Shown piece after piece: positions 45,673-56,672 of a DNA stretch of 64,000 nucleotides; position 1 is the stretch's first letter, and every line of letters starts with the position of its first letter. The translations under genes and the position numbers were made by a program. The notes beneath the pieces are model-generated. The model was not told where the DNA came from. It ran no database searches and worked only from the letters and a program-made list of their open reading frames with translations. Source of the stretch: Vitrella brassicaformis (taxonomy: Eukaryota > Sar > Vitrellaceae); assembly GCA_001179505.1 (NCBI GenBank), contig CDMY01000310.1, forward strand, positions 40,108 to 104,107, read 5' to 3'.

Positions 45673-46620
45673 ATGAAGCTGGGCGTGATGGCATCTGCTC
45701 TCTTCGGCTATCTTCCCTCAACGATGACCTTCACCCTTGTTGCTGTGATCATCCTGCTGCTGCTGTCGGCAGCTGCAGCTGCTTTCGTTGCGTCAAGTCC
45801 ATCAGCTGGCAATGGCATGCTCTTCGGCAGCAACGTGGGTGCGAACAGGAGGAGGGCATGTGATTCATCGCTGCTGCACCGGCTTCAATTGCGGGCTGCA
45901 CAAGTGCGGGCGCATGCGAATGAGGGAGAAGAGCTGAGCGGCGCGCCTGGCCAGCCACCGTCAACTGTCATAGTGGGTGAGAAGATCAGCACACCGAAAC
46001 ACAAACCGATGTATGTGTTTGCCTCTTTCTCTGTGTGTGGTTAGGTGGTGGTCCGGCGGGCTACGCGACGGCCATCATGCTTGCGAGGAGGGGGTGGGCC
46101 AACATCACGGTGCTCGAGAGGCGGCCCCCGCTCCCACCGCCCAACTCGGACAGCTGGGGCGACCCCGACCGGTCCTACAACATGGGCATCAACGGCCGGG
46201 GGCAGCGGCTGCTCAAAGACATACAGTGCATCGACGTGAGTGAGCCCGCGAGCGAAATGCCCTGGGCACTCGCTCAGTATGTGTGTGTGTGTTGGGTGTG
46301 TGTGCACACAGCGGCTGTATCGGTACTCGGTGCCTGTGCGTGGTCGCTTCACCTGGTCGGAGGGCAACAAGACGGCGCTGAGGATATTCACCGACCGGAC
46401 GGCCACTTCGAGAATCATTCAGGTGCGGGTGGGTGTGGTTGTGGGTGTGAATGGGCACACGCGTGAGTGTGTGTGTGGTGTGTGGTGTGTGGTGTGTGGA
46501 TGGGCAGAGGGACCGGTTGGCTTCGCTGCTCTATGAGGAGATCACCGACAAGTACCCACAGCAGATACAGTGAGTGAATGAGTGAGACCCACACACACTG
46601 ACCTGACAGACACACATGGA

Positions 46621-46651
<31 letters not shown>

Positions 46652-47292
46652 TCAACAAGGGTGGCCTTCAACACCACCTGCACGAACCTCGAGGCAGCCA
46701 ATGACGGCCGTCTGCTCGTCCAGGTCAACAACAGCACCGCCACACACATCCACACACATTTCGGTACACAACAGCCTCCTCCCTCCCTCCCTCCCTCCCT
46801 CCTCCCCCCCCCCCCCCCCCACACACCCCACTGCAGTGCACCTTTCCCTCCCATCTCTCTCTGGCTCTCTGTGTCTCTCTGTGTGTGCGTATGGCGTGAC
46901 AGTGGTGGGTGCGGACGGGGCCCGGTCGTTTGTGCGTGACGGTCTGGGGTTCAGTGCCGTCAGGTTCCCCGAGAGCAACACGCGTGTGTACAAGATCATG
47001 CCGCTCAAGCTGCCCAAGGACATGAGAATGGACCTCGACTACATCGCTGGACGACCGGTGGGTGCCATTCCACACACACACACACACAGACAGAGAGAGA
47101 GAGAGAGGGGGGGGGAGGGGGGTTACACCAAAGTGTTGTGTCGATTAGGATGGTGTGGCGCTGGACGCCCTCCCCACTCCCGAGGGCAATATGATCGGCG
47201 TCGTCCTCTTCAGGCCGGAGGACACACAAGTGGCCTCCCTAAACACCGGTACTCATACAGCACACGTGTGTGCGCCACGCATCTCTCTGGCC

Positions 47293-47328
<36 letters not shown>

Positions 47329-48305
47329 CTGTGTGTGTGTGTGTGCAGCTGAATCGGTGCGGCGGTATGTCCGTGAGAGGTTCGCCGCCGTGGTGCCTTA
47401 CATAGAGGAAGAGCAATACGCCCTCTTCGCGAAGCGGAAGACGTGTAGGTTTGACGCACACACTGAAGGCGTGTACACCCACCTCCACCTCCACACACAC
47501 TGACACACAGACACACACACACACACACAGAGAGAGAGAGAAGGCGCACCATCTATCCATCCATCCATCCGTGTGTGTGTGTGGCTGCATGGCATGCAGG
47601 CTCTCTCCCCAGCTTTTCCTACGCAGCCGGCCCTCTGCACAGAACCGACCCTGCTCCAGTGGTCTTGCTAGGTGACGCCATCCACTGCGTCAAGCCTTAT
47701 TTCGGCCAGGTGTGTGTGTTGACGCGCACCGACACCTTTGACGTGCCATGCATGTGTGTGACCCACAGGGTGTAAACAGTGCCTTTGAGGATGTCGAGGT
47801 GCTGCAGCGATGTCTGCAGGAGTGGTCGGTGGGCACCACACACACACACACAGACAGACAGACAGGGGAGGGAGGGAGGGAGGGAAGGGTCGCTCTCATG
47901 TGTGCGTGTGGGGGTGAGTGGCTGGTTGGTGCAGTGGCGATGATCTGCGTAGGGCCCTCCCTCTGTACACTAAGCGAAGGGCGCCGCAGGCCAAGGCACT
48001 TGTGGAGCTTTCCAGGTCTCACACACACACACACACACAGACACAGAGAGAGAGAGAGAGAGAGGCAGAGGGACACACACAAACAGTCACGTGTGTATCG
48101 TCCCGCGTGTGTGTGTGCAGGTCGTTCGACAAGGACCCGAGGAGCCCATCAGGTTTCCTGCTGTTCGTCCTGCCTCTGATCCTCGACGGCATCTTCCACA
48201 ACCTGATGCCCCGGCTCTTCGCCACCAACCCCATCGCACTCATGCAAAACGACGGTCAGTCTGCCCTGCCTGTTGGCATCACACCATCACACATCTCACA
48301 TGCCC

Positions 48306-48346
<41 letters not shown>

Positions 48347-48497
48347 TGTGTGCGGCGTAGATCTGACTTTTACGGGCATTCGACGGCGGAAGAGGCTAGA
48401 CAGGCTGGGGCAAGTGGCACTGATGGCAGCTGTGGTCACGGCAGTCGGCAGGACAATCACACTAGGCCTCAAGACACTACTCTTCATGACCGCTTAA
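45673..48497 (+). CDS. FAD-dependent monooxygenase, KMO-like, with signal/plastid-type leader
   Basis: Aromatic-ring hydroxylase of the PHBH/UbiH group, closest in layout to kynurenine 3-monooxygenase. Thirteen exons (45673-45976, 46045-46235, 46312-46422, 46508-46569, 46660-46763, 46903-47057, 47149-47248, 47349-47444, 47600-47709, 47769-47824, 47935-48015, 48121-48254, 48361-48497) join in frame to 546 residues. Motifs: GxGxxG in VIVGGGPAGYATAIMLARRG (made by the first splice), DG motif VVGADGARSFVR, GD motif VVLLGDAIHCVKPYFGQG followed by VNSAFED. The N-terminal ~40 residues are a strong signal peptide (MTFTLVAVIILLLLSAAAA) followed by a Ser/Gly/Arg leader. A C-terminal hydrophobic segment (LMAAVVTAVGRTITLGL) may be a membrane anchor, as in KMO. 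The substrate is not proven. Confidence 0.83.
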
Positions 48498-48603
48498 TTA
48501 CACTAATGGCCAGGCCTTGTGGACATTGTCTCTGTGTCTCTATGTGACGGATCGACCCAAGTCATGGTCATCAGGATATCGTGACGGAGGAGGCATCCAT
48601 CAT
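48498..48603. terminator. Compact convergent 3' spacer
   Basis: Only 106 bp separate the stops of the monooxygenase (+) and the phosphatase (-), so their 3' UTRs probably overlap or are very short. Confidence 0.4.
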
Positions 48604-50088
48604 TCAATCGGCTTCGACGGCAACCCCACTCGCCTGGAAGCTGGAAAACCCGGCGGCACACTTGGGCTCTTCCGGACCGATGCACTGCTCCTTCTTCCTC
48701 TCTTCCACCGACATGGCAGAGACCTGCGCCCAATAGTGCTTGGCCAGTATCTCGGCAATTCCGGGCTGCTGCTGCCACTTGCCGACGGTGAACTCGCCCT
48801 CTGCGCACCGCACATCAGTGAGACGGCCGGCTATCAGCTGGCTGTGGAGGTATCGGAGGGTTTGCATGAGCTGCCCGTCCTGTGGGAGGGAGGGAGAGAG
48901 CGAGACATACACTTGTGGAGTGGGGTGGGGCTTCATTTATATTGGCAATGTTTGCTGCGCACGTACCGACTCGAATGGGTCGTTGGTGTCGTAGCGGCCA
49001 ATGAATGGCGGCACGGGCAGGAAGTTCTGTGGCTGGCAGAGCCCTTGTTGCACCCTGCACCGCACACACACGCACACGTCTCTCGCTCTGTGTGTGTGTA
49101 AGGCAGGCGCGTACATGTCATCGATGAGGACAGTGTGTGAGACGTCTCCCTTGGTGGGCAGCCCACTCCAGCCGAGGTCCTTCAAGCCTGCGGCGGTCTC
49201 TCGCATGTCGCTGTAGTAAAAACTGCGTGCCGACACACACACACACACACAGAGAGGGAGGGAGGGAAAAGAAGACATGTCTTTATGACGAAACAAGCAG
49301 ATGCGTATGCAGACCGGGCGAAGAAGAGCTCTCTAGGGGTGAAGCCTGCGTCCGTCTCGAGCCGGTCAATGATCGGGTCTACCCAGTCGGCCACGCCTGC
49401 CGACCACACCAGCATCCGCACCCCAATGCCCTTCAGCTGTTTCAAAAACGATATGATATGCGGGCGGACGAGCACCTGCACACACACACACACATACACG
49501 CACAGAGAGAGAGAGGGATGCAACTCTTGGTGCACATGATGGATTCTGAAAGGGGTGACCGTTCTGTGTGTTGTGTCTGGAGTCCATGGGTGTTGGAAGT
49601 AGGTGACCCCTCTGTCGATGGGCCCGCTCTTCATGCCGTGAATCATGGTCTCGTCCACTGTGTTGACACACAGACAGGCACACCTCTCTCTCGCTATCTC
49701 TCTCTCTCTCTCTGTGTGTGTGTGCGTGTGTGCGTGTGTGCGTGCGTGTTCCTGCAGCCTGGCAGTGTTTGTTTGTCTGTTTGTCTGTCTGTCTGTCTGT
49801 GGTGTCTGTGCTGTGTCTCGCCTACTGTCCCAGACGATGGTCAGCCCCCCTGCACACAGGCACAACAGACAATGCCGGCCAGCCACGTACAACGCCTAGC
49901 CTGCCTGCTGGCAGTGCGTGCGTACCATGATGGTTGGATGCGGTGGCCGCCGCCGTCTGTGTGTCCAGGTCGGCCTCTGTCGCCTCGCTGTTTATGTCAT
50001 GATGATGCTTCAGGTGCCACCTTGGCCGACCGCTGGACAACAGGGATAGCTGGGCAGACACACAGGCAATCGCCAGAAGAATACGCAT
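48604..50088 (-). CDS. FCP1/NIF-type HAD phosphatase with signal peptide (left of pair)
   Basis: Predicted Ser/Thr phosphatase of the NIF/FCP1-like HAD group. Exons in order: 50088-49926, a 24-nt exon 49849-49826, one from 49657 (donor uncertain, about 49608 or 49562), 49475-49315, 49222-49115, 49054-48967 and 48879-48604. The catalytic DxDxT motif, IVWDMDETMIHG, is assembled from two splices. Then VLVRPHIISFLKQLKGIGVR, MLVWSAG, the D..DLGW block and VSHTVLIDDM, which supply the later HAD acid residues. The C-terminal exon is helical with Lys/Glu. A signal peptide (MRILLAIACVSAQLSLLSSG) suggests a secretory or organelle location, unlike nuclear FCP1. It is paralogous and divergent to the next gene. 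Confidence 0.78.
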
Positions 50089-50201
50089 GGCTGGAGGGCC
50101 ACACTTTCTCCCAAATGGTTGGGGGCCGCATGCATTCGCATGCAGGGGCCCCCGACTTGGAGTGAGACGCGGCGTCTCAACACGACCTGAAACGGGCCAA
50201 A
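50089..50201. promoter_or_regulatory. 113-bp divergent spacer with inverted repeat
   Basis: It separates two divergent paralogues. At 50111-50160 there is an imperfect inverted repeat: CCAAAT..GTTGGGGGCC on the left and GGGGCCCCCGACTTGG on the right, around two GCATGC palindromes. It could be a shared two-way promoter element or the scar of the inverted duplication. Confidence 0.55.
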
Positions 50202-51626
50202 ATGCAGCCCCTAATTATCCATTCGGTCGTCCTTTTCTCCCTCTGCTTGTCGACAAGTGCTCGGCCGGCAGTGCATCGCGTTCCCTCACGTCATGATGCC
50301 CGTGCTGCCGAGGAGATCGGCGTGGATGTGGAATCGGAGGACCTGGCGGCCAATGCAACGACCCAAAGCGGTCTGGTTGTATACTTTGACATGGACGAGA
50401 CTTTGGTCTACCTCGGTAGGTAACCGCACCCATTCGGCAGGTGGTGATGCATGTGTGCGTGTGTGTGTCATGCCTTGTGTGTGTGGGTAGAGAGGAAGAG
50501 GGAGGGCATCGTTGACGAACGCCTGCACACTTTTGACCACATATATAGTAGTCGCAGTCTCGTAGACGAGGAGGATATCACCGGCCCCGCGGCCCGGGTA
50601 GGTCAGACAACAGTTATCATAACACGCAGACAGGAACACCTCATTGTTGCAGGTCGGCGTGCGCAAGGATGTGATACCCTTCTTGATGCGTCTCAAGCAC
50701 ATGGGCGTCCGAATGATGATCTGGACGGCAGGTACTTTTCATTTGTGTGGATCTGATCCGTCTCCTTGTGGCCGTGTTTCTCACCTTTGCAGGAACGATG
50801 GATGTGAGCGGAGCCTTCAATCTGCATCGATCATGACACATGCATGTCAGACTCTCCCTGTCTCGTGTCTCAGTATGCGGACTACATCCTTGACGCACTA
50901 GAGTGGATGGCTGGTGGTCACACAGTCTGGTGAAAAGCACTTCGAGCACCGGTGACCAAACCCGCCCATCAGCGGCGAAGGCATTCCGGTGTGTGCGTGT
51001 GTTGACAGTTACTACCGTGACACAGTGGCGACCATGCCAAGCAAGACCAAGGACCTCGTCGTTGCCACAGGGGGAGACATCTCGCATGCTGTCTTGGTCG
51101 ACAACAAGTACAGTACACAGACAGAGACACAGACAGACATTCATGTGTATGGCGCGTGGATCTCGATTCCCGATCCGCCGTGCTGTGCAGCAAGCAATCC
51201 GGCCTGTGTCATCAAGAGAACTTCATTTGGGTGCCAGATTTCGTCGGACAAGTGGATGACCTCTTCAACATTGAGGTAAACATAGGGGGCGGACGCATGG
51301 CGCACGCATCCATGGTGTGATGGCTTGACTTCTTTTGTCTGCCCACGTGCGGTGCGCAGACCGGCCCCCTTTTCAAACACCTCATCTTCGAACTCCACAA
51401 CCGCCTGCTGAACAGTGAGCACACACGAAAACACGCCAGCCGTCCGTCTGTCTGTTTGTGTTTGTGTCTCATCGGTGCAGACCAGCCCCCCGACGTTCGT
51501 TGTCCTGGAGCCAAAAAGTTCATTCAGTTGTGGCAGAGGCACGCCCACTACCACCCGCGTCCGCCCCCAGCTACCTGCCTTCGAGCCGCCGACCCGCAGT
51601 GCGGTGAAGAACCAATGGCATCCTGA
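50202..51626 (+). CDS. FCP1/NIF-type HAD phosphatase with signal peptide (right of pair), apparent frameshift
   Basis: Paralogue of the preceding gene. Exons 50202-50415, 50491-50597, 50653-50731, an 11-nt exon 50793-50803, 50874 to about 50951, 51009-51107, 51191-51275, 51360-51414 and 51481-51626. Signal peptide MQPLIIHSVVLFSLCLSTSA; catalytic motif VVYFDMDETLVYLG; then GVRKDVIPFLMRLKHMGVR, MMIWTAG, GGDISHAVLVDN and SGLCHQENFIWVPDFVG. In exon 5 the frame starts as YADYILDALEW, but the part that matches the paralogue's intron position (VVTQSGEKHFEHR before the CG|GTGACC donor) is in another frame, so one base seems to be gained or lost near 50905-50915. Using the alternative donor at 50930 keeps a frame but loses that match. 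It may be a sequencing error or a recent break. Confidence 0.68.
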
Positions 51627-51914
51627 CCGAGAGACAAGCGCACCCGACTCAAAGCCAGTTTGTTGACGAGAAGAGGAGGCCATTGCACGACGAGAGAGGT
51701 CGTGCAAAGAAGGCGGTTCCTTTTCTTTTGCCATGGCCGAGACCGATCAGTCAGTCATCCGTACGTTGATTGATTCGAGGGAGAGACATCAAACTGTGGA
51801 ATGAGGGAAAAACAGAAAGAGAAACAAACCGACATTACACATCCACTTCATGAGCACGAGAGATCCTCAATGCATCCACTCCATTCCACACAGAGAGAAA
51901 ATCGTGCAACACGA
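51627..51914. other. Short convergent intergenic spacer
   Basis: Between the phosphatase (+) and the basic coiled-coil gene (-). An overlapping open frame on the minus strand has no support as a gene. Confidence 0.4.
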
Positions 51915-54593
51915 TTAATCGACCCGCTGCATGGGCTGGCCAGTGACCAGAAGTGACCCCGTCTTGCCCCTCCTCGGCGACATGATGGACGTCCTTTGCC
52001 GTGGCGATGATCCATTGATATTATGATGTGCCAGTGGCAGTGGTGGTGGGGCTGCTGATGGTGGCAGCGTGCGGAAAGCGGTCATGCTCATGCGCCTGGC
52101 GGCTGTCGCTGCTGCCGGCACCATGGTGTGTTGCCTTCTGGGTGAGGTGGGAGGATGCAGGTGGTGGGGCTTGGTGGAGGGCCGGGAGACGGGACCACTC
52201 AGGGGGGGCGAGCTGAAAGAGGGAGAACTCCGGACGGCAGCGTCATATTCCCAATGAGATGTCTGCAGAGAGACAGAGAGACACGGAGAGAGGGAAAGAG
52301 ATGGATGGATGGATGGATGCTGATCCGGTGATGGGTACCGATGAGGATGCTTCGGCGGATTTCTCTCTGCGCTCTTTGGTCGCTTCTTCGTACCTGACGA
52401 GCGGCATGTCCAGCTGCTGACACGAATCCAGCACCCGACGCACCTCAAACTCCCTCGGCCACCTCTGCTCAGGACAACACATGCACACACACCGCCCCGC
52501 CTATCCCTAAACCCATACCACACACCCATCCCATCCCGACTCACTCACCTCTTTCTCCGATGCCTTGCTGCTGCTTGGTGTGGACGGCTCCGGCTCATAC
52601 CTCAGCTGCGACGGCAGCACGAAAAGCGTTTCATCGGCTGCCTGCTGCCCTTCTCGCCTGCGGTGCGTGTGTTGGGGATGGAAAGGGCTGGGCTGGTGCA
52701 CGGCCGAGCGTCGCGAGGAGGCTGACGACTGCGCGCCGTCTTCGTGTGTGCCGCCGAGGTCTGTTGAGGGTTGTTGCTGTCTGGTGGACATCAGATGGGC
52801 GTGCAGCAGCACAACCAAGGCCTCACGGTTGATCTGCATAAGTAGGGGAAGAGGGAGGAGACAGGGAGGGATATGAGTGTGTTGTGTTGTGGTGCGAGGT
52901 GGGTGGGATGGGTTAGGTACGTCGAATGCCCAGCAGAGAGCGCCGAGAAATCTGTGCACATGGGGGTCAGCACAGTCGCCCAACTCAAGGAAACGAAGAC
53001 ACTGAACACACACACGAGACTCAGTACGAGACTCAGTCAGTGGTCTGTCTGTCTGTCTACCAGACATGTTTGGTGCGAAGGTAGGTTAGGTGTGTGCTCA
53101 CTTCACTCACTTACTCTGCCCATGAAGAGGATGTCGACGTGCAGCCCCGCGGCCAGCTCGTAACGACACGCCTGGCTCAGAAACAACTCCCCTACACACA
53201 CAGTCAACCATGGAGGGAGGGAAGGAGATGTGTCTGTCTGTGTGTGAGTGCGATGGTGTACCTGCCTACCTCTGGTTGGGTTCCTTTCTGTGTCAGCAAG
53301 CTTGTGCAGCACCTTGTCAAACCTACACGCCGTAGGTGCACACGGACCACGAATCAACACACATCACATAGACACAGTCCCCTTTGCATTGGGTACCGAA
53401 AGGCCTGGCAGGCGGGCCTACCGACCTGACCCGACTTACCTTCGTTTTTGCCGCTTGAGGAGGAAGAGCGCCCTTTGTCGCTGACGCACCTCTGTCCCCC
53501 GCAACACAGCCTGCAGTGCAGCCAGCCACAGTAAGTAGTAAGGTGAAAGGGAGACAGGAGGGAGGGAGGGAGGGAGGGATGCTCGATGGGATGGCCGTCG
53601 CCCGCCGATTTTGCCTGTGTGACTCACTGGCCGACCATGTCTTCCTCAAATGTGGTCAGATGGCGCGGCAACAAAGCCTCTGTGCGGCGCCTTCGTGTGG
53701 ATGAACATATAACGACGTTCGGATTTGTTTTCGTTGTCTGTCTGCCATGCTATGCTGCCTGCCCTCCCTACCTGAGTAGCTGGGGTCTCTCTTTCCTCTT
53801 CTGCTCGATGGCCAGCCGCAGCTGCCGCGACAGGCGGCCCTTGCATCGCTTGAAGAGCACTGCCCGCCGGTACATGACCAGCTGCCCATGCCGACGGACT
53901 TTCTTGACACTCTCTAGAGGCGATGGCGACGGTGTGTGCAGTGCCACGGGTGGCACATTCGGTGGCACACCACTGGCATCAATCCGGCGCGCAGCGTCAC
54001 TCGGTGCAGGAGAGGCGCGCGGAGCCACTGACATCACACGCATACATCCATTCATCGGATGGGGACAAGAGAGGGAGGGGAGGGGAGGGGAGGGGAGGGG
54101 CGGGGAGAAAGGGTTGGTTGGGTTCCCTACCTTTGCCTATGTCTTTTCGTGCGGCTTTATCCAACTGCTCTTTGAGCTGGTCGGCGGCCATGGCGTTGCG
54201 CCGCTCGCGAGGCGACCGCTCCTTTGCCTCAGAGGACAGCATTGACCGTCTACAGTAAGTGCGTTCGTTGCGGAGATGCATGGCATGTGTGGCACACACA
54301 GTGCGGGAGACATGAGGCACTTTACTTTGTGGCTTTGGTGTGTCTGTCGATCTTTGGTGGGTACGTTACGTTACGTTTGTTTGGTGGAAGTGTCGCCAAA
54401 GGCATTGTTGAGCTGGACGGCCAACGATGGGGACACTTCACGCGCGGCCTGGTCGCATCGCATCCATGCCATGGACGCAGAAGGGATACATACAGTTGTT
54501 GGTGTATGTATGTAAGTGCGTCTAAGTCGTTCGCATACTGACCTCGGCCTCTTTGTGCCGCTTGAGTGCGATCTTCCGGCGTCGCTTGGTCTT

Positions 54594-54624
<31 letters not shown>

Positions 54625-56532
54625 AGACACGTATGGGAGATGACAGGGGGCAGTGGGGCTGTATCTTACTTACATCGAGCGACTTGAGGAGCTTCTCGGT
54701 CTTGCCGCTCAGCTGCACGACACAGAAGTGGATGTGCGGATGGCCTCTTTGCTCACATCACATATGTGTGTGTGTGTACTGTGGGTATGGGTGGGAAGGG
54801 CGGGATCTCCTTGCGGGTCTGCTGGAAGGCGGAACGGGCCGAACACACATCCCTGCACTCACGAATCATACCGATCACACACTTGTTAAGGAAGACACAA
54901 TTGCAAGGAAGGCTGCGGATGAGTAGTGCGCCCATGCATGGCGCAGAAGGCACCAACCATATTTGCTGCAGCATTTCCTCGTTGACCACCTCGTCACCCC
55001 CTCTGCTCCTGATGGACCGTCTTAAGCCGCTATCCACCTGCTGAGACAACGACGCACGACGGCTGCTCGGCCCTGCTGCACGCTGCTGCCTTTCTCTGTC
55101 CCGTGGCCGCAATGTGTGCCTGAGGAGGTCTGCAGGCGGCTGTTGTCTCTCTCTTTCATCGACGTCTGGCCGTCGGTCGTCTGCATCTTCATGGTTGTCT
55201 CTGTAAGAAGACGCTGCCTCATCGCCGCTTGTGGTTGTCTCTATCTCTGAGCCGCTCTGCTCGACAGACTCCTCTCTGTGCATCGCCGACTGGTCGGGCG
55301 GCAGGTGCGTCTCGATTTCTGGCCACTGGTTGATCGTCATCTGAGCGCGCAGCTCGCGAGCAGACGGCCGAGGGGCGGAAACAGCAGGAGTAGCAAAGAC
55401 GTGATGGTCACACAGGGGGTGGGAGAGCCGCAGCCGCGATGGTCTCCCGCCGCTTGTGATCTTCATCGGCCTCTTTCGGCTGGCGGCCATCTGCAGCCTC
55501 TCTGCTTCTTTCTTCTTCTCAAAGGCCGCATTGGGGTTGGAGTACCGCCAGAAGGGAGGTGCAACGGGATGCTCTTCGTCGCCCTTTGTCTGTGTCTCTC
55601 CTCGTGTGGTGTCTCTCGCTCTCTCTTCTCTCCGCTGCACCGACGAATGCCGGTGCTGTTGCTGCTGCTGCTGCTGTTGTCGGAAATGGCAGATGGAGTA
55701 GGTGTTGCGGGGGCTGCTTGTGGCTGTCGTCTGGGCGCCAGGCGATGGCATCTGAACCTTGTCGTAATCGTCGTGGAGGAGGCTGGATGGCGGATGGTGG
55801 GCTGATGCGTTTGGAGAGAAGAGGAAGGCACTGGTGATGCCTCGAGCAAACTGTGCTGCCCCTCTCCTCCCAAACAGCAGCTTCATCTGCGACTGGGCTG
55901 CCTGGGGAAGGGAATCAAGACCTGGTCGAGTCGGGCACACATAACATACACGACACGCGAACGTATCGCATCGATGGTGCGCGGTGCGGGAGACGCCGCC
56001 ACGTCGGTATGATGCCTCCCTACCTACCTCCCCTAGCAGCCTTGAGGCGTCTCATGCTCTCCCTGATCTCAACCATCATGCTCCTGTACCCCTCCACCAG
56101 CAGCTGCCGCTCCACATAGAAACGCGACAGATCCCTCTCCCGACGCCACACCTCATGCGCACCCATCGCCTCACTGCCGCGGCGCCTTCGCCGCTTCCTT
56201 CCCTTCTCCACATCAACGATGTTGTCTCGGTCAATGGGCGCCAGCTTGACCGGGGGAACGTGCGTGTGTGAGGGGACGGCCCCTGCTGGCGTGCGCGTGG
56301 CGGCTGCCTTTGCTTTGATGGCCATCTGCAGCTCATCGAACGGGATGATGACTGAAGGGAGAGAGGGGAGAGAAGGGAGAGAGAGAACACAACGGATGCC
56401 AACCCCAACCTTCTTGTTTGCGTGTTCTCGAGTACCTGGCTGCCTCATCCGCTGCAACGGGTTGAGTGAGGCCGTGGACGGCCCTCCTGCGTGCAGGCTG
56501 CGAAGCGAAGCTGCCTGTCTTCTCCCCGTCAT
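51915..56532 (-). CDS. Large basic, partly coiled-coil protein of unknown function
   Basis: Family not recognised. Supported exons: 56532-56436 (MTGRRQAASLRSLHAGG), 56351-56028, 55921-54780, 54712-54674, 54590-54543, 54227-54131, 54027-53772; then shorter pieces near 53512-53450, 53325-53272, 53193-53115, 53003-52919, 52838-52545, 52470-52330 and 52260-51915, whose exact borders I could not all fix. The stop is TAA at 51915. Features: a basic nuclear-type signal (KGRKRRRRRGSEA), a helix with WRRERDLSRFYVERQLLVEG, a long disordered Ser/Gln/Arg-rich middle with a Gln run (near 55660), Lys/Arg-rich helices (TKRRRKIALKRHKEAE) and a compact segment (LFLSQACRYELAAGLHVDIL). It looks nuclear or cytoskeletal, but no motif decides. 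It is divergent from the next gene. Confidence 0.55.
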
Positions 56533-56672
56533 CTTTCTCTCTCGTCTATCTGCGGCCGTCTGTTCCTTGCCTGAGTCAACCAAGGGCCTTAATTCCACAG
56601 CTTGTAACAAAACGTGCACCTCTTCTCGACGAAGAGCATCTCTTCATCTCAGCCACACGCGCTTTCCTCGCC
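56533..56672. promoter_or_regulatory. Divergent spacer between two large unknown genes
   Basis: Only 140 bp separate the two proposed starts, so promoters must be compact or one start lies further in. Confidence 0.35.
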
